Shown here: positions 54,599 through 62,955 of the stretch, in pieces
Position numbering within the stretch: the stretch's first letter is position 1
Layout: every line of letters starts with the position of its first letter
Notes under the pieces: model-generated
Told to the model about the DNA's origin: nothing
The model's database searches: none
The model's input: only the letters and a program-made list of their open reading frames with translations
From: Hyphomonas sp.
GTDB lineage: Bacteria > Pseudomonadota > Alphaproteobacteria > Caulobacterales > Hyphomonadaceae
Length of the DNA: 64,000 nt
Direction of reading: 5' to 3'
NCBI RefSeq assembly: GCF_016125515.1
Contig: NZ_WGLO01000001.1
Location: forward strand, 124,001 to 188,000
Made by a program: the position numbers and the translations under genes

Positions 54599-55327
54599 AT
54601 GACCGCCGCCGCAACCCAGCCGAAACAGACGCTGCTCCACCTAGCCGGTGAGCTGCTGACGCCTTTGCCGGAAGGCGCGCTCTGGTGGGGCGCGCAGCGC
54701 CTGCTGGTCGTCTCGGACCTACACCTCGAAAAGGGCTCGAACTATGCCGCAGCCGGGCAGATGCTGCCGCCCTACGACACTGCCGCGACGCTGACGCGTG
54801 TCGAGGCGCTCTGCGCGGCGCTAGAGCCCGAGACGGTCATTTCGCTGGGCGACAGTTTTCACGACCGGGCCTCCGAAACGCGCCTGCCGCTAGCCTATGC
54901 CGAACGTATCCGGTCGCTGACCGGCGCGCATGATTGGGTCTGGGTCGAAGGCAACCACGATCCCGATCCACCGGCCCATCTGGGCGGGCGCGCGGCCAAG
55001 GTGCTGCGGCGCGGGCCGCTGGTATTCCGGCACGAACCGGAAGGCGAAACAGGGGAGGTGGCAGGCCACCTGCATCCCGCCGCAAAGGTCGCCGGACGTG
55101 GACGTTCCGTGCGGCGGCGGTGTTTCGCGTCCGATGGTGCCCGGCTGGTGATGCCGGCGATGGGCGCCTTCGCGGGCGGCCTCAATGTGCTCGACGCCGC
55201 GTTCCGCGCCGTGTTCCCGGAAGGCTGCATGGCCTTCGTGATTGGCGAAGCGCGCGTCTACGGTGTGTCCCACCGCAATCTTCTGCCCGATGGCAGCGCG
55301 GGCGGCGGGCCAGTCTGGCGCGCCTGA
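54599..55327 (+). CDS. pdeM: Ligase-associated DNA damage response metallophosphoesterase PdeM
   Basis: A 242-residue calcineurin-like metallophosphatase acting in the same repair cassette as the preceding helicase. Motifs: SDLHLEKGSNYA (D-x-H), SLGDSFHD (GD), EGNHDPDPP (GNHD), GHLHPAA (GHxH), so both metal sites are complete. The ATG sits 53 bases after the helicase stop, behind GGAGGGG. The partner ligase and exonuclease genes are not in the window. Confidence 0.9.
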   Translation: MTAAATQPKQTLLHLAGELLTPLPEGALWWGAQRLLVVSDLHLEKGSNYAAAGQMLPPYDTAATLTRVEALCAALEPETVISLGDSFHDRASETRLPLAYAERIRSLTGAHDWVWVEGNHDPDPPAHLGGRAAKVLRRGPLVFRHEPEGETGEVAGHLHPAAKVAGRGRSVRRRCFASDGARLVMPAMGAFAGGLNVLDAAFRAVFPEGCMAFVIGEARVYGVSHRNLLPDGSAGGGPVWRA

Positions 55328-55403
55328 CGGGCCTGTTAAGGCCTGATTTTCCGGCGCCATGGGCCATGTTATCCTCAAGCTTGGGGGACATGGAGACTCG
55401 CCT

Positions 55404-55613
55404 GTGAAACTTCCCCGAAAGATTCTTGGAGCCGGCCTTCTCGCCGGCTGTCTGTCGCTCGGCGGCTGCGCCTCGTTCGTTCAAAATGTGATTGCGGACC
55501 TTGCGGCGGAATCGTCCTGCCGCAGCCGGGACACCGGATATGATGGCCGCCCGGCCTATGATCAGGCCTGCCTCGACAGCATCGACCATTGGCAGGAAGA
55601 AAACCCGATGTGA
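55404..55613 (+). CDS. Very small lipoprotein
   Basis: A 69-residue lipoprotein starting at GTG 55404 (ribosome-binding site GGAGAC), lipobox CLSLGGC with the acylated Cys about residue 22. The mature part (about 47 residues) holds two further Cys (SSCRSRDTGYDGRPAYDQAC), probably disulfide-bonded. An earlier in-frame ATG at 55359 would bury the signal peptide in a polar leader and is less likely. Function unknown. Followed by a strong terminator. Confidence 0.72.
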   Translation: MKLPRKILGAGLLAGCLSLGGCASFVQNVIADLAAESSCRSRDTGYDGRPAYDQACLDSIDHWQEENPM

Positions 55614-55618
55614 GCCCT

Positions 55619-55654
55619 GCGGCGCCGTTTCGTAGGCGCCGCTGCATTTTGTTT
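55619..55654 (+). terminator. Intrinsic terminator after the small lipoprotein
   Basis: A perfect 8-bp stem (GCGGCGCC / GGCGCCGC) with an 8-base loop is followed by TGCATTTTGTTT. It lies five bases after the lipoprotein stop. Confidence 0.8.
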
Positions 55655-55808
55655 GAACCGGCGCGGGCCCAGCAGCTACCGGCGATTCTGCGCCTTGGGC
55701 GACTTTGGGTGGACAAGTTGCAACTGGACGCGGGCGCGCTTCAGTGCCTCCTTGCCAGCAGCGGCAGGGAAAACAATCGCCCGCCGTTGAAACAAGGGAG
55801 GAAGTACC

Positions 55809-56204
55809 ATGACCAAGAGATTTTCCGTCTGCGGAGCTTCCGCGGGCAAGATTGGTTTGCTCGCCGCCTTGGCGCTCGCCGCATCGGGCATCGCCATGGC
55901 GGCGCCGGACAAGCCGGTGACCGCAGCCACGACTGACAAAGGCACAGGCTGTCTAGTGCGCGATGCGGACGGCAACTACACCTTCGATGCAGAGTGCACC
56001 TGGCACAATGTGATCAAGCGCGACGAGAACGGTGCGTTGGTCAGCTATATTTACCAGGACAACGGCACGCTGCCGGAAGGTGCGCCGCATCCGGCAAAGG
56101 CCCAGATGTTCAAGGATGAACTTGCCGGCTGCAACAAGGGTAGCAAGGAAACGGTGACGCCGAGCGGCGGCTACTCGTCCAACTGCCACTACCAGGCCGA
56201 ATAG
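55809..56204 (+). CDS. Small secreted cysteine-containing protein
   Basis: A 131-residue exported protein. The signal peptide is MTKRFSVCGASAGKIGLLAA through AMA; the mature part is about 98 residues with four Cys (GTGCLV, AECTW, AGCNKG, SNCHY), consistent with two disulfides. No family recognised. AAGGGAGGAAG lies just before the ATG, an unusually strong ribosome-binding site, suggesting high expression. Single gene: terminator upstream, long hairpin downstream. Confidence 0.72.
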   Translation: MTKRFSVCGASAGKIGLLAALALAASGIAMAAPDKPVTAATTDKGTGCLVRDADGNYTFDAECTWHNVIKRDENGALVSYIYQDNGTLPEGAPHPAKAQMFKDELAGCNKGSKETVTPSGGYSSNCHYQAE

Positions 56205-56224
56205 GCCCGGTACCGGCACAATTG

Positions 56225-56294
56225 ACAGGTTCCAGCCGCCTTATCCGGACCGGGTAAGGTGGCACGGAACCTGTATGCGCCGATATGCCGGCGC
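56225..56294 (+). promoter_or_regulatory. Two stable hairpins upstream of the SulP gene
   Basis: 56225-56274 folds on itself almost completely: ACAGGTTCC with GGAACCTGT, GCC with GGC, CCTTATCCGG with CCGGGTAAGG, around a single A (so the tip must open to form a loop). 56277-56294 forms a second hairpin, GCGCCG / CGGCGC. No T tract follows, so simple termination is unlikely. They lie 21 bases after the secreted-protein stop and about 90 bases before the SulP start. A 5' regulatory RNA, mRNA-stability element or repeat copy are all possible. Confidence 0.5.
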
Positions 56295-56382
56295 GGCGGA
56301 TCAGGTTGCACCTCTGTTGGCGGTTTGCTAACGGACACATCAAGTACGGACGCTGGCCCAATGCCCCCGCCCGCCAGCGCCG

Positions 56383-57645
56383 ATGAAACCCAAACTGCTG
56401 ACTACGCTGAAAACCTACACTTGGCCGCTGTTCGCGGCCGATGTGTTTGCGGGCGTGACGGTCGCGATGGTGGCGCTGCCGCTCAGCCTTGCGATCGCCA
56501 TCGCCTCCGGCGCCGACCCCGCCAAGGGTCTCGTCACGGCCATTGTTGCCGGCTTCCTGATCTCGCTGCTCGGCGGCAGCCGCGTTCAGATCGGCGGGCC
56601 GACCGGCGCCTTCATCGTGGTCGTCTACGGCGTCATCGCGCATCACGGTTATGACGGCCTCGTGCTGGCTACGCTGATGGCGGGCGCCATCCTGCTCGTC
56701 GCGGGATTCTTCCGGGCCGGTAACCTGATCCAGTTTATTCCCGAAGCCGTGGTCAACGGTTTCACCATGGGCATCGCGGTGATCATCGCGACCAGCCAGC
56801 TGAAGGATCTGCTCGGACTTCAGATCGCAAACCTTCCGGCCGATTTCCTGCACAAGCTGCCCGCGCTGTGGGCGGCGCGCGATACGTTGAACCTGTTCGC
56901 CCTAGGTACAGGGCTAGCCACCATCGGCCTGATTGTCCTGTTCCGCCGTCTCGCCCCGAAATGGCCGGGCCTGATCGTGGCGGTAGGTCTGACGTCTGCG
57001 GCGGCGGTGCTGTTGGCCTGGCCGGTCGAGTCGATCGCAGACCGGTTTGGCGCGCTGCCGGATCATCTGCCGATGCCGGGCATGCCGGGCATCACCTTTG
57101 CGCGCCTGCAGGAGCTCCTGCCATCGGCCTTCGTCATCGCCTTCCTCGCGGGTGTGGAATCGCTGCTCTCGGCCATGGTGGCTGACCGGATGATCGAAGG
57201 CCGGCATCGTCCGAATGCGGAGCTGATTGCGCAGGGCGCCGCGAATATCGGCTCCAGCCTGTTCGGCGGCTTGCCGGCAACGGGCGCGATTGCTCGCACG
57301 GCCACAAACGTGAAGGCGGGCGGCAAGACACCGGTTGCCGGGATCGTCCATGCCGTCACGATCCTGTTGGTGATGATGCTGGCCGCGCCGCTTGCGGGCG
57401 AGCTGGCCTTGCCCGCGCTCGCCGGCCTGCTGATGCTGACGGCCTGGAACATGAGCGAGCCGCAGAAATGGCATGAGTACATGACGATGCGCGTAGAGGA
57501 CCGTGTGCTGCTGGTGCTGACGCTGGTTCTGACCGTGGTGGCGGACCTGACGGTCGCCATCGGCGTCGGGGTCGCGCTCGGCCTCGCGCTGCGCCTGCGC
57601 CGCCGCGAGGTGCCGCCCGCCGACTGGAAGACGCCGAAGCGTTGA
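56383..57645 (+). CDS. SulP-family anion transporter without STAS domain
   Basis: A 420-residue SLC26/SulP transporter with about 12-14 helices. Landmarks: ALPLSLAIAIASGADPAKG, GPTGAFIVVVYGVI, FIPEAVVNGFTMGIAVII and GGLPATGAIARTATNVKAG. The chain stops right after the membrane domain (LALRLRRREVPPADWKTPKR), so the C-terminal STAS domain found in most SulP proteins is missing. Cargo may be sulfate, bicarbonate or another anion. The start lacks an obvious ribosome-binding site. The S24 repressor gene follows after 55 bases. Confidence 0.92.
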   Translation: MKPKLLTTLKTYTWPLFAADVFAGVTVAMVALPLSLAIAIASGADPAKGLVTAIVAGFLISLLGGSRVQIGGPTGAFIVVVYGVIAHHGYDGLVLATLMAGAILLVAGFFRAGNLIQFIPEAVVNGFTMGIAVIIATSQLKDLLGLQIANLPADFLHKLPALWAARDTLNLFALGTGLATIGLIVLFRRLAPKWPGLIVAVGLTSAAAVLLAWPVESIADRFGALPDHLPMPGMPGITFARLQELLPSAFVIAFLAGVESLLSAMVADRMIEGRHRPNAELIAQGAANIGSSLFGGLPATGAIARTATNVKAGGKTPVAGIVHAVTILLVMMLAAPLAGELALPALAGLLMLTAWNMSEPQKWHEYMTMRVEDRVLLVLTLVLTVVADLTVAIGVGVALGLALRLRRREVPPADWKTPKR

Positions 57646-57658
57646 CGATAGGCGATAG

Positions 57659-57680
57659 TTCCTAGCATAGGAATATTTCC
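57659..57680 (+). promoter_or_regulatory. Overlapping palindromes before the S24 repressor gene
   Basis: TTCCTA-GCA-TAGGAA (57659-57673) overlaps GGAA-TAT-TTCC (57670-57680), giving alternating TTCC/GGAA half-sites. A TTGACG at 57642-57647 could be the -35, placing the palindrome over the -10. It is 21 bases before the start, a natural autoregulatory operator. Confidence 0.6.
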
Positions 57681-57700
57681 ACAACACGGCGGAGCGCCGC

Positions 57701-58318
57701 ATGCACCACAAGGATATCTGGCGCGGGTTAGACCTGCTGGCTGCGCATCATGGCCTTTCGGCATCCGGCCTGGCCCGGCGGGCGGGCCTTGACCCCACCA
57801 GTTTCAATCCCTCGAAGCGGGAAGGGCCGGACGGCCGCCCGCGCTGGCCGACCACGGAAAGCCTTGCCCGCGTGCTGGCTGCGGTGGGGGCCGGCTTTGA
57901 CGATTTCGCCGCGCTGGTGGAAGGCCGCCGGGGCGGCTCGGCGCCGCTCATCGGCTTCGCGCAGGCCGGACGCGACGGCTATTTCGACGATGCCGGCTTC
58001 CCGGTCGGTGCCGGCTGGAACGAAGTGCGCTTCCCCGGCCTCGGCACGGAAACCGTCTACGCCCTGCAGATCAGTGGCGACTCGATGGAGCCCGCCTACC
58101 GGGCAGGGGATCGGATCATCGTGGCCCCCGGCGCCGATGTGAAACCTGGCGACCGGGTCGTGGCGAAGACGGCGCAGGGCGAAGTGATGGCGAAAGTTCT
58201 CGCCCGCAGAAACTCCCGCCTCATCGAGCTGGCCTCCCTGAATCCGGATTATTCCTCGCGCGAATTCAAGCCGTCTGAGATCGCGTGGATTGCGCGCATC
58301 CTCTGGGCAAGCCAGTAA
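57701..58318 (+). CDS. LexA/CI-like S24 autoproteolytic repressor
   Basis: A 205-residue regulator: an XRE-type helix-turn-helix (about 8-62, GLSASGLARRAGLDPTSF), then an S24 peptidase domain. The catalytic dyad is visible with LexA spacing: Ser128 in SGDSMEPAYRAGDRI and Lys165 in EVMAKVLARR, 37 residues apart. An Ala89-Gly90 pair sits where LexA-type repressors cleave themselves. RecA-triggered or other self-cleavage is thus expected. It lies between a SulP gene and a decarboxylase gene (21 bases downstream, same strand), both possible targets. No prophage genes surround it. Confidence 0.9.
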   Translation: MHHKDIWRGLDLLAAHHGLSASGLARRAGLDPTSFNPSKREGPDGRPRWPTTESLARVLAAVGAGFDDFAALVEGRRGGSAPLIGFAQAGRDGYFDDAGFPVGAGWNEVRFPGLGTETVYALQISGDSMEPAYRAGDRIIVAPGADVKPGDRVVAKTAQGEVMAKVLARRNSRLIELASLNPDYSSREFKPSEIAWIARILWASQ

Positions 58319-58339
58319 CGCGCGCGAAAGGCATTGGGC

Positions 58340-59785
58340 ATGACTGACGAACCGGAGGCCGCGCGCGGCCTTGACCCCGACGATTGGGCAGCGTTCCGCG
58401 CGAACGCGCATGCGCTGCTGGATGCGGCGCTTGGCAAGATGGAACGCGCGCGAGACGGCCGGGTCTGGACGCCGTTTCCGGACGCGATGAAAGCCGCCTT
58501 CGACCAGCCGCTGCCGCAGGACGGGCTCGGCGAAGCGGCCCTGTCGGCCCAGCTCGAAGCGCTGCTGCCCTACGGCGCCGGCAATACGCACCCGCGCTTC
58601 TTCGGCTGGGTGCACGGCTCCGGCACACCGCAGAACCTTCTCGCGGAAATCACGGCCTCCGCTCTCAATGCCAATGCCGGCGGACGCGACCATGGCGCGA
58701 TCTATGTCGAACGGCAGGTGATCCGCTGGTGCCGCGAACTCTTCGGCTTTCCTGAAACCGCCAGCGGCCTCGTCGTGTCCGGCACGTCAATGGCCACGAT
58801 CATCGCCCTCAAGGTAGCCCGCGACGCACATCTTGCCTTCGCCAGCCGCAAGGCTGGGCTCGGTGCGGCACGCCTCGTCGGTTATGCCTCCGCCGAGGCC
58901 CATGCCTGCAATGCGCGCGCCTTCGACATCCTTGGCCTCGGCGCCGATGCGCTGCGCCGTATTCCGGTCAACGACCGGTTCGAGATGGATCCTGCAGCAC
59001 TACGCAGCGCGATCGCGGCCGATATCGAGGCGGGCCTGCAGCCTTTCGCGATCATCGGCACGGCCGGCACAGTCAATACCGGCGCGACGGATCCGCTGGC
59101 GGAAATAGCCGACATCGCAGAAGCGCAGGGCCTCTGGTTCCATGTCGACGGCGCGTTCGGCGCGCTCGCGACCCTGGTGCCCGAACTGCATCCGCGCTTC
59201 GCGGCGATCGCGCGCGCCGACTCGCTGGCGTTCGATTTTCACAAGTGGATGCACGTGAATTACGATGCGGGCTGCGTTCTGGTGCGCGATGAGTCGCTGC
59301 ACCGGCGCGCGTTTTCTGATCGGCCGGACTATCTCAAGGGCGAGGCGCGCGGCCTCGCAGCCGGCAACCCCTGGCCAGTGGAGTACGGCCCGGAACTGTC
59401 TCGGGGCTTCCGGGCGCTCAAGGTCTGGTCCCAGATCGCCGGATTCGGCACCCGCCGACTTGGGGATGCGATCGCCGTAAACTGCCAGCAGGCAGCCTAT
59501 CTGGCTGCAAAGGTGGACGCCGATCCGCGGTTTCAACGCATGGCGCCGGTTCCCCTCAACATCTGCTGTTTCCGCTATCTCACGCCGGGCCTGGACGGGC
59601 CGGCGCTGGACGCGCTGAATGCGGAAATCGTGATCCGGTTGCAGGAGGAGGGCCTCGCCGCACCCTCGACCACGCGCCTGCGCGGCGTCAGCGTGATTCG
59701 GGTGAACCTTACCAATCACCGGACGCAGACGGCCGATCTCGACCAGCTCCTGAAGGACGTGGCCGCCTTGGGTTCAGCCCTGTAA
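58340..59785 (+). CDS. Group II PLP-dependent amino acid decarboxylase
   Basis: A 481-residue PLP enzyme of the aromatic-L-amino-acid / glutamate decarboxylase family. The PLP lysine lies in FDFHKWMHVNYDAG; the upstream His and Asp are in WFHVDGAFG, with GTAGTVNTGATDPL. The substrate is not predictable; aromatic amino acids are likely. I prefer the ATG at 58340 to a TTG two codons earlier. Only 21 bases separate it from the S24 repressor gene, implying co-transcription. Confidence 0.9.
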   Translation: MTDEPEAARGLDPDDWAAFRANAHALLDAALGKMERARDGRVWTPFPDAMKAAFDQPLPQDGLGEAALSAQLEALLPYGAGNTHPRFFGWVHGSGTPQNLLAEITASALNANAGGRDHGAIYVERQVIRWCRELFGFPETASGLVVSGTSMATIIALKVARDAHLAFASRKAGLGAARLVGYASAEAHACNARAFDILGLGADALRRIPVNDRFEMDPAALRSAIAADIEAGLQPFAIIGTAGTVNTGATDPLAEIADIAEAQGLWFHVDGAFGALATLVPELHPRFAAIARADSLAFDFHKWMHVNYDAGCVLVRDESLHRRAFSDRPDYLKGEARGLAAGNPWPVEYGPELSRGFRALKVWSQIAGFGTRRLGDAIAVNCQQAAYLAAKVDADPRFQRMAPVPLNICCFRYLTPGLDGPALDALNAEIVIRLQEEGLAAPSTTRLRGVSVIRVNLTNHRTQTADLDQLLKDVAALGSAL

Positions 59786-59876
59786 ACAAAGGGGTGTTCC
59801 TGGCCGGCGGCAAGGTCTGAACTTGCCGTTAAGTAATCCTGCGTGTAGCTCGGTGGAGGAGGCGTCAAAAGAATCC

Positions 59877-60779
59877 ATGGATTGGGGTAAGCTCAGATCG
59901 TTCCACGCGGCTGCCGAAGCCGGAAGTCTTACGCTTGCGGGGGAGCGGCTCGGCATTTCGCAATCGGCAGTTTCACGCCAGATTGCCGCGCTGGAGGAAC
60001 AACTCGGCGTGTCGCTGTTCCAGCGCCATGCACGCGGCCTCGTGCTGACCGACAGCGGCCACACGCTTTACCGCTCGACCATGGACATGGCCGCTGCGGC
60101 GCTTTCGGCGAATACCGCCTTGAAAGACCAACAGGAAACCCCGCAAGGCGAGCTCATCGTGTCGGCCCCGGTCGCCTTCGGCTCGATCTGGCTGGTGCCG
60201 CGCCTCGGCAATTTCGTGCGCCGCCATCCCGATCTTCACCTCGACCTGCGCCTGGATGACCAGCACGAATACGACTTGCTGAAGCTGGAGGCCGAGTGCG
60301 CCATTCGTCTCTGGGCAGCTGACAAGGCAGACCTGATCCAGCGCAAGCTGGGCACGGTGGCCACGAACCTCTATGCCGCGCCGGAATACCTGAAGGCCCA
60401 CGGCGTGCCCCGCACCCCGCAGGACCTCGATAATCACCGGATCATCGCCTATGGCGACGACTCCTCGCCGATGCAGGAAATGAGCTTCGCCCGCCGGGTG
60501 GGACGGGATGACGCCCCCCCCCGCGCGGCCACTTTGAAGGTCAACAACGTGTTCGCAATGATGCGGGCGGTGGACGCGGGGCTCGGTATTGCCGACGTGC
60601 CGGACTACATGGCGAGCACCCTGCCGCGCCTCGTCCGGGTGCTGCCGGAGATCACAGGGCCCACATTTGATTTGTATTTTATCTATCCGAGCGACCTGAG
60701 GCGCTCCAAACGGGTCGCCGCATTTCGGGACTTCCTGACCACCGAGACAGAGCCCCTGCGCAAGCTGTCCATGCGTTAA
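59877..60779 (+). CDS. LysR-family transcriptional regulator
   Basis: A 300-residue regulator. The N-terminal winged helix-turn-helix (4-62) reads KLRSFHAAAEAGSLTLAGER then SQSAVSRQIAALEEQLG. The C-terminal two-lobed effector domain follows (VSAPVAFGSIWLVPRL). The ATG at 59877 lies behind GGAGGAGG. A run of nine C residues (60514-60522) encodes Ala-Pro-Pro in the effector domain. Its target is not identified; the upstream decarboxylase gene on the same strand, separated by 91 bases with a CGGCAAG/CTTGCCG hairpin (59808-59828), is one candidate. Confidence 0.93.
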   Translation: MDWGKLRSFHAAAEAGSLTLAGERLGISQSAVSRQIAALEEQLGVSLFQRHARGLVLTDSGHTLYRSTMDMAAAALSANTALKDQQETPQGELIVSAPVAFGSIWLVPRLGNFVRRHPDLHLDLRLDDQHEYDLLKLEAECAIRLWAADKADLIQRKLGTVATNLYAAPEYLKAHGVPRTPQDLDNHRIIAYGDDSSPMQEMSFARRVGRDDAPPRAATLKVNNVFAMMRAVDAGLGIADVPDYMASTLPRLVRVLPEITGPTFDLYFIYPSDLRRSKRVAAFRDFLTTETEPLRKLSMR

Positions 60780-60872
60780 TGTCCCGGAGTTTTGGCTATT
60801 GCATGCAATAATGCATGTGTGGCCTGCTGAGGCGCATGTTGCATTGCAGCGTAACCGTCTTATGTACGTGTC

Positions 60873-60985
60873 ATGCCATGGGTCCTGGGCATAACCCGAT
60901 CTTTATTCGATTGGGCGTTTCCTCCCCCTAACAGGACCCCACTTTAGCCCGGCGCGTCGTCAGATGCAGCCGGGCTTTCTTTTTT
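60873..60985 (+). ncRNA. Candidate small RNA with exposed CCUCC motif and terminator
   Basis: The 215-base gap after the LysR gene holds a promoter-like TTGCAT (60839-60844), 16 bases, TATGTA (60861-60866). From about 60873, GGGTCCTG (60880-60887) pairs perfectly with CAGGACCC (60932-60939) around an inner hairpin CCCGATC / GATTGGG (60895-60914). CCTCCCCC (60921-60928) remains unpaired, an anti-Shine-Dalgarno sequence. A strong Rho-independent terminator closes the unit. No open frame of note fits. Many alphaproteobacterial trans-acting sRNAs show exposed CCUCC loops. Ends are estimates. Confidence 0.55.
60946..60985 (+). terminator. Intrinsic terminator
   Basis: AGCCCGGC and GCCGGGCT form an 8-bp stem (60946-60953 with 60969-60976) followed by TTCTTTTTT. 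It is 165 bases past the LysR stop, more likely serving the small RNA candidate than LysR. It ends 10 bases before the convergent 643-residue gene. Confidence 0.88.
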
Positions 60986-60994
60986 CCAGCAAAA

Positions 60995-62926
60995 TCAGGG
61001 CCTGAAACTGCGGGAAATGCGCCAGATCAGGTAGGCGAGCAGCAGGGCTGAAAAGCCGGCGGACACGTAGAAGGTCGCCCCGGCGATCATTTCGGACGTG
61101 TTGGACCAATCCAGACCGGGCAGGTGCACGAAGGGCGGGATCCAGCTGACGCGCGGCTCGCCGGACAGGACGCCGCCCTGGGGGCTGAGCGTCGTCGACC
61201 ATTGGAAGGTCAGTTGGAAGAAGCCGAATAGACCCAACGCGCCGAGCATCAGGCTCATGGCGTTCTCGTCGCTCTTGTTGATCCGCGCCTCGCGGTCTCT
61301 GGTCTGGCTTTCCATGTTGGAGATCAGCCGCTCGATATACTCGCTGCGCCGGCCGATGCCGCGTAACTGGGTCATCTTCTCGAACACTTCGCTTTCGGTG
61401 TCGTACCGGAAAACGTTCATGTAGCGGTCGCGGTAGAAGGCGGCATACTCGCCGGTGCGGAAGGCATAGAACGCTTCGGCGGCGTCCTTCAGGCGGCCCC
61501 GGTTGCCGTAATCCTCCACCTTGTCGATCACCTCGAAGGCGGACGCTTCGTATTCGCGCGTCATGAACTCATTGTGCATCGAGACCACGTGGATCATGAA
61601 CGCATAGGGGCAGGTGCCAATAAAATCGTTCGCGGCCTCAAGGCTGCGCGCCTTCTCGACATAGGTGATCAGGGCGCGCGGATTAGCATAGCGCACGAAT
61701 TTGCGCTCAGCAGCCTGGTCTTCATTGGCCGGATAGATCGGGTCCGTCGAGTCCAGGATCTCTGACGGGTCCTGGTTCATGAAGTCGATGATGTTCTGGT
61801 TGAAGCCGGCCACGAACAGGTATTGCAGGCAATCCTGCCGGCGCCGGTCTTCCATGGCCGGGATGGTCTTGCGCGCCGCCTCGATCTGAGCGTCGGTGAA
61901 CTGGTCATAGTCCGGCCGGTGGATCACCCAATTCCAGTAGTCGGCGCCCAGGCGCACTTCGGGCACTTCCGCATGTGTCTTCGGGTTCAGCCCTTCCAGC
62001 TTCTCCTGATAGGGCAGGTAGCAACCTTCCTGCACCATCATCATCCGCGGCACGGGCAAGCCGGTCTGCGGGTCAGGCTCCGGCAGCAGGCGGCGGAAGA
62101 AGGTCTTGTCCTCGAAGAAGAACATTAGCCGCGATACCGGCATCACAAGCCCCGGGACTTCGATGAACGGCGCTTCGGACACCAGCGCCGCAAAGGTCGG
62201 CTCCAGCGTGGCCACCGGCTTTGCCGCAGGACGTGCCGCCCTCAGCTTGCCGAACAGGTCGCTCGCATCGGCGTCGAACACGTCGCGCACATATTGCCAG
62301 AAGCTCTGCGTCTTTCCGCTGTCACCTTTCACCTTGATCCGGTCGAGCGGGGCGAGGCCGGTCACCGCATCGGTCGGACGGATCGACGGGCTGCCCGCCG
62401 GACGTTCGGAGGCTGAGAACTCCTTAGGCGCTGCTAGTTTCTGGATAAGCGACAGAAAATAGAAGTCGCCCGGTGTGTGATCGTAGTTGTAACGGAAGGA
62501 CAGGTGATAGCCGATGGCGCCATTGGCGTGCGTGTACCAGAACCGCCGCACACGGATCAGCCGCGTCTTGCCGAGGCCGGGAGGCGTGGCGATGAAGCGG
62601 CGTCCTTCGGTCGTCCACTCGATCTCGTTGGGCGCCGTGAACTCCAGGAATTCCCCCGCACGCGGGCACAGCGTGTCGAGCAGGAAATCGTCCACCGCGC
62701 CGAGGCGTTCACGGTCTGCGATGTCGTTGAACAGCGGCTCCACGGCGTCGCGCAGGCGCTTGCTGCCGCGATAGCCCGGCTGGAAGGCCCGCAACGTGTC
62801 CGGGTCCAGGGGGCGGCCCAGTGCCGCGCGCACTTTCTTGTCGATGATGTAGAGCGACAGCGTGAAATAGAGCGAGCGGTCTTCGCATTCCTCGAAGTCG
62901 TCGCGCCTGGCTGTCTCAGCTGTCAT
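60995..62926 (-). CDS. Unrecognised 643-residue protein with two C-terminal membrane helices
   Basis: No secure family. The first 550 residues look soluble and mixed alpha/beta, rich in aromatic residues; a coiled stretch (MTQLRGIGRRSEYIERLI, then ESQTRDREARINKSDEN) leads into a helix at about 556-576 (MSLMLGALGLFGFFQLTFQW), a 34-residue loop and a second helix at about 613-636. A long soluble N-terminal domain, coil and paired C-terminal helices is the layout of CorA-type transporters, but the GMN motif is absent and the soluble domain is twice as long. It follows the GNAT-like gene by 29 bases on the same strand and is probably co-transcribed. Confidence 0.75.
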   Translation of the reverse strand: MTAETARRDDFEECEDRSLYFTLSLYIIDKKVRAALGRPLDPDTLRAFQPGYRGSKRLRDAVEPLFNDIADRERLGAVDDFLLDTLCPRAGEFLEFTAPNEIEWTTEGRRFIATPPGLGKTRLIRVRRFWYTHANGAIGYHLSFRYNYDHTPGDFYFLSLIQKLAAPKEFSASERPAGSPSIRPTDAVTGLAPLDRIKVKGDSGKTQSFWQYVRDVFDADASDLFGKLRAARPAAKPVATLEPTFAALVSEAPFIEVPGLVMPVSRLMFFFEDKTFFRRLLPEPDPQTGLPVPRMMMVQEGCYLPYQEKLEGLNPKTHAEVPEVRLGADYWNWVIHRPDYDQFTDAQIEAARKTIPAMEDRRRQDCLQYLFVAGFNQNIIDFMNQDPSEILDSTDPIYPANEDQAAERKFVRYANPRALITYVEKARSLEAANDFIGTCPYAFMIHVVSMHNEFMTREYEASAFEVIDKVEDYGNRGRLKDAAEAFYAFRTGEYAAFYRDRYMNVFRYDTESEVFEKMTQLRGIGRRSEYIERLISNMESQTRDREARINKSDENAMSLMLGALGLFGFFQLTFQWSTTLSPQGGVLSGEPRVSWIPPFVHLPGLDWSNTSEMIAGATFYVSAGFSALLLAYLIWRISRSFRP

Positions 62927-62955
62927 CTCAGTCCCCTCGTTCGTCCCCGCCGGCG

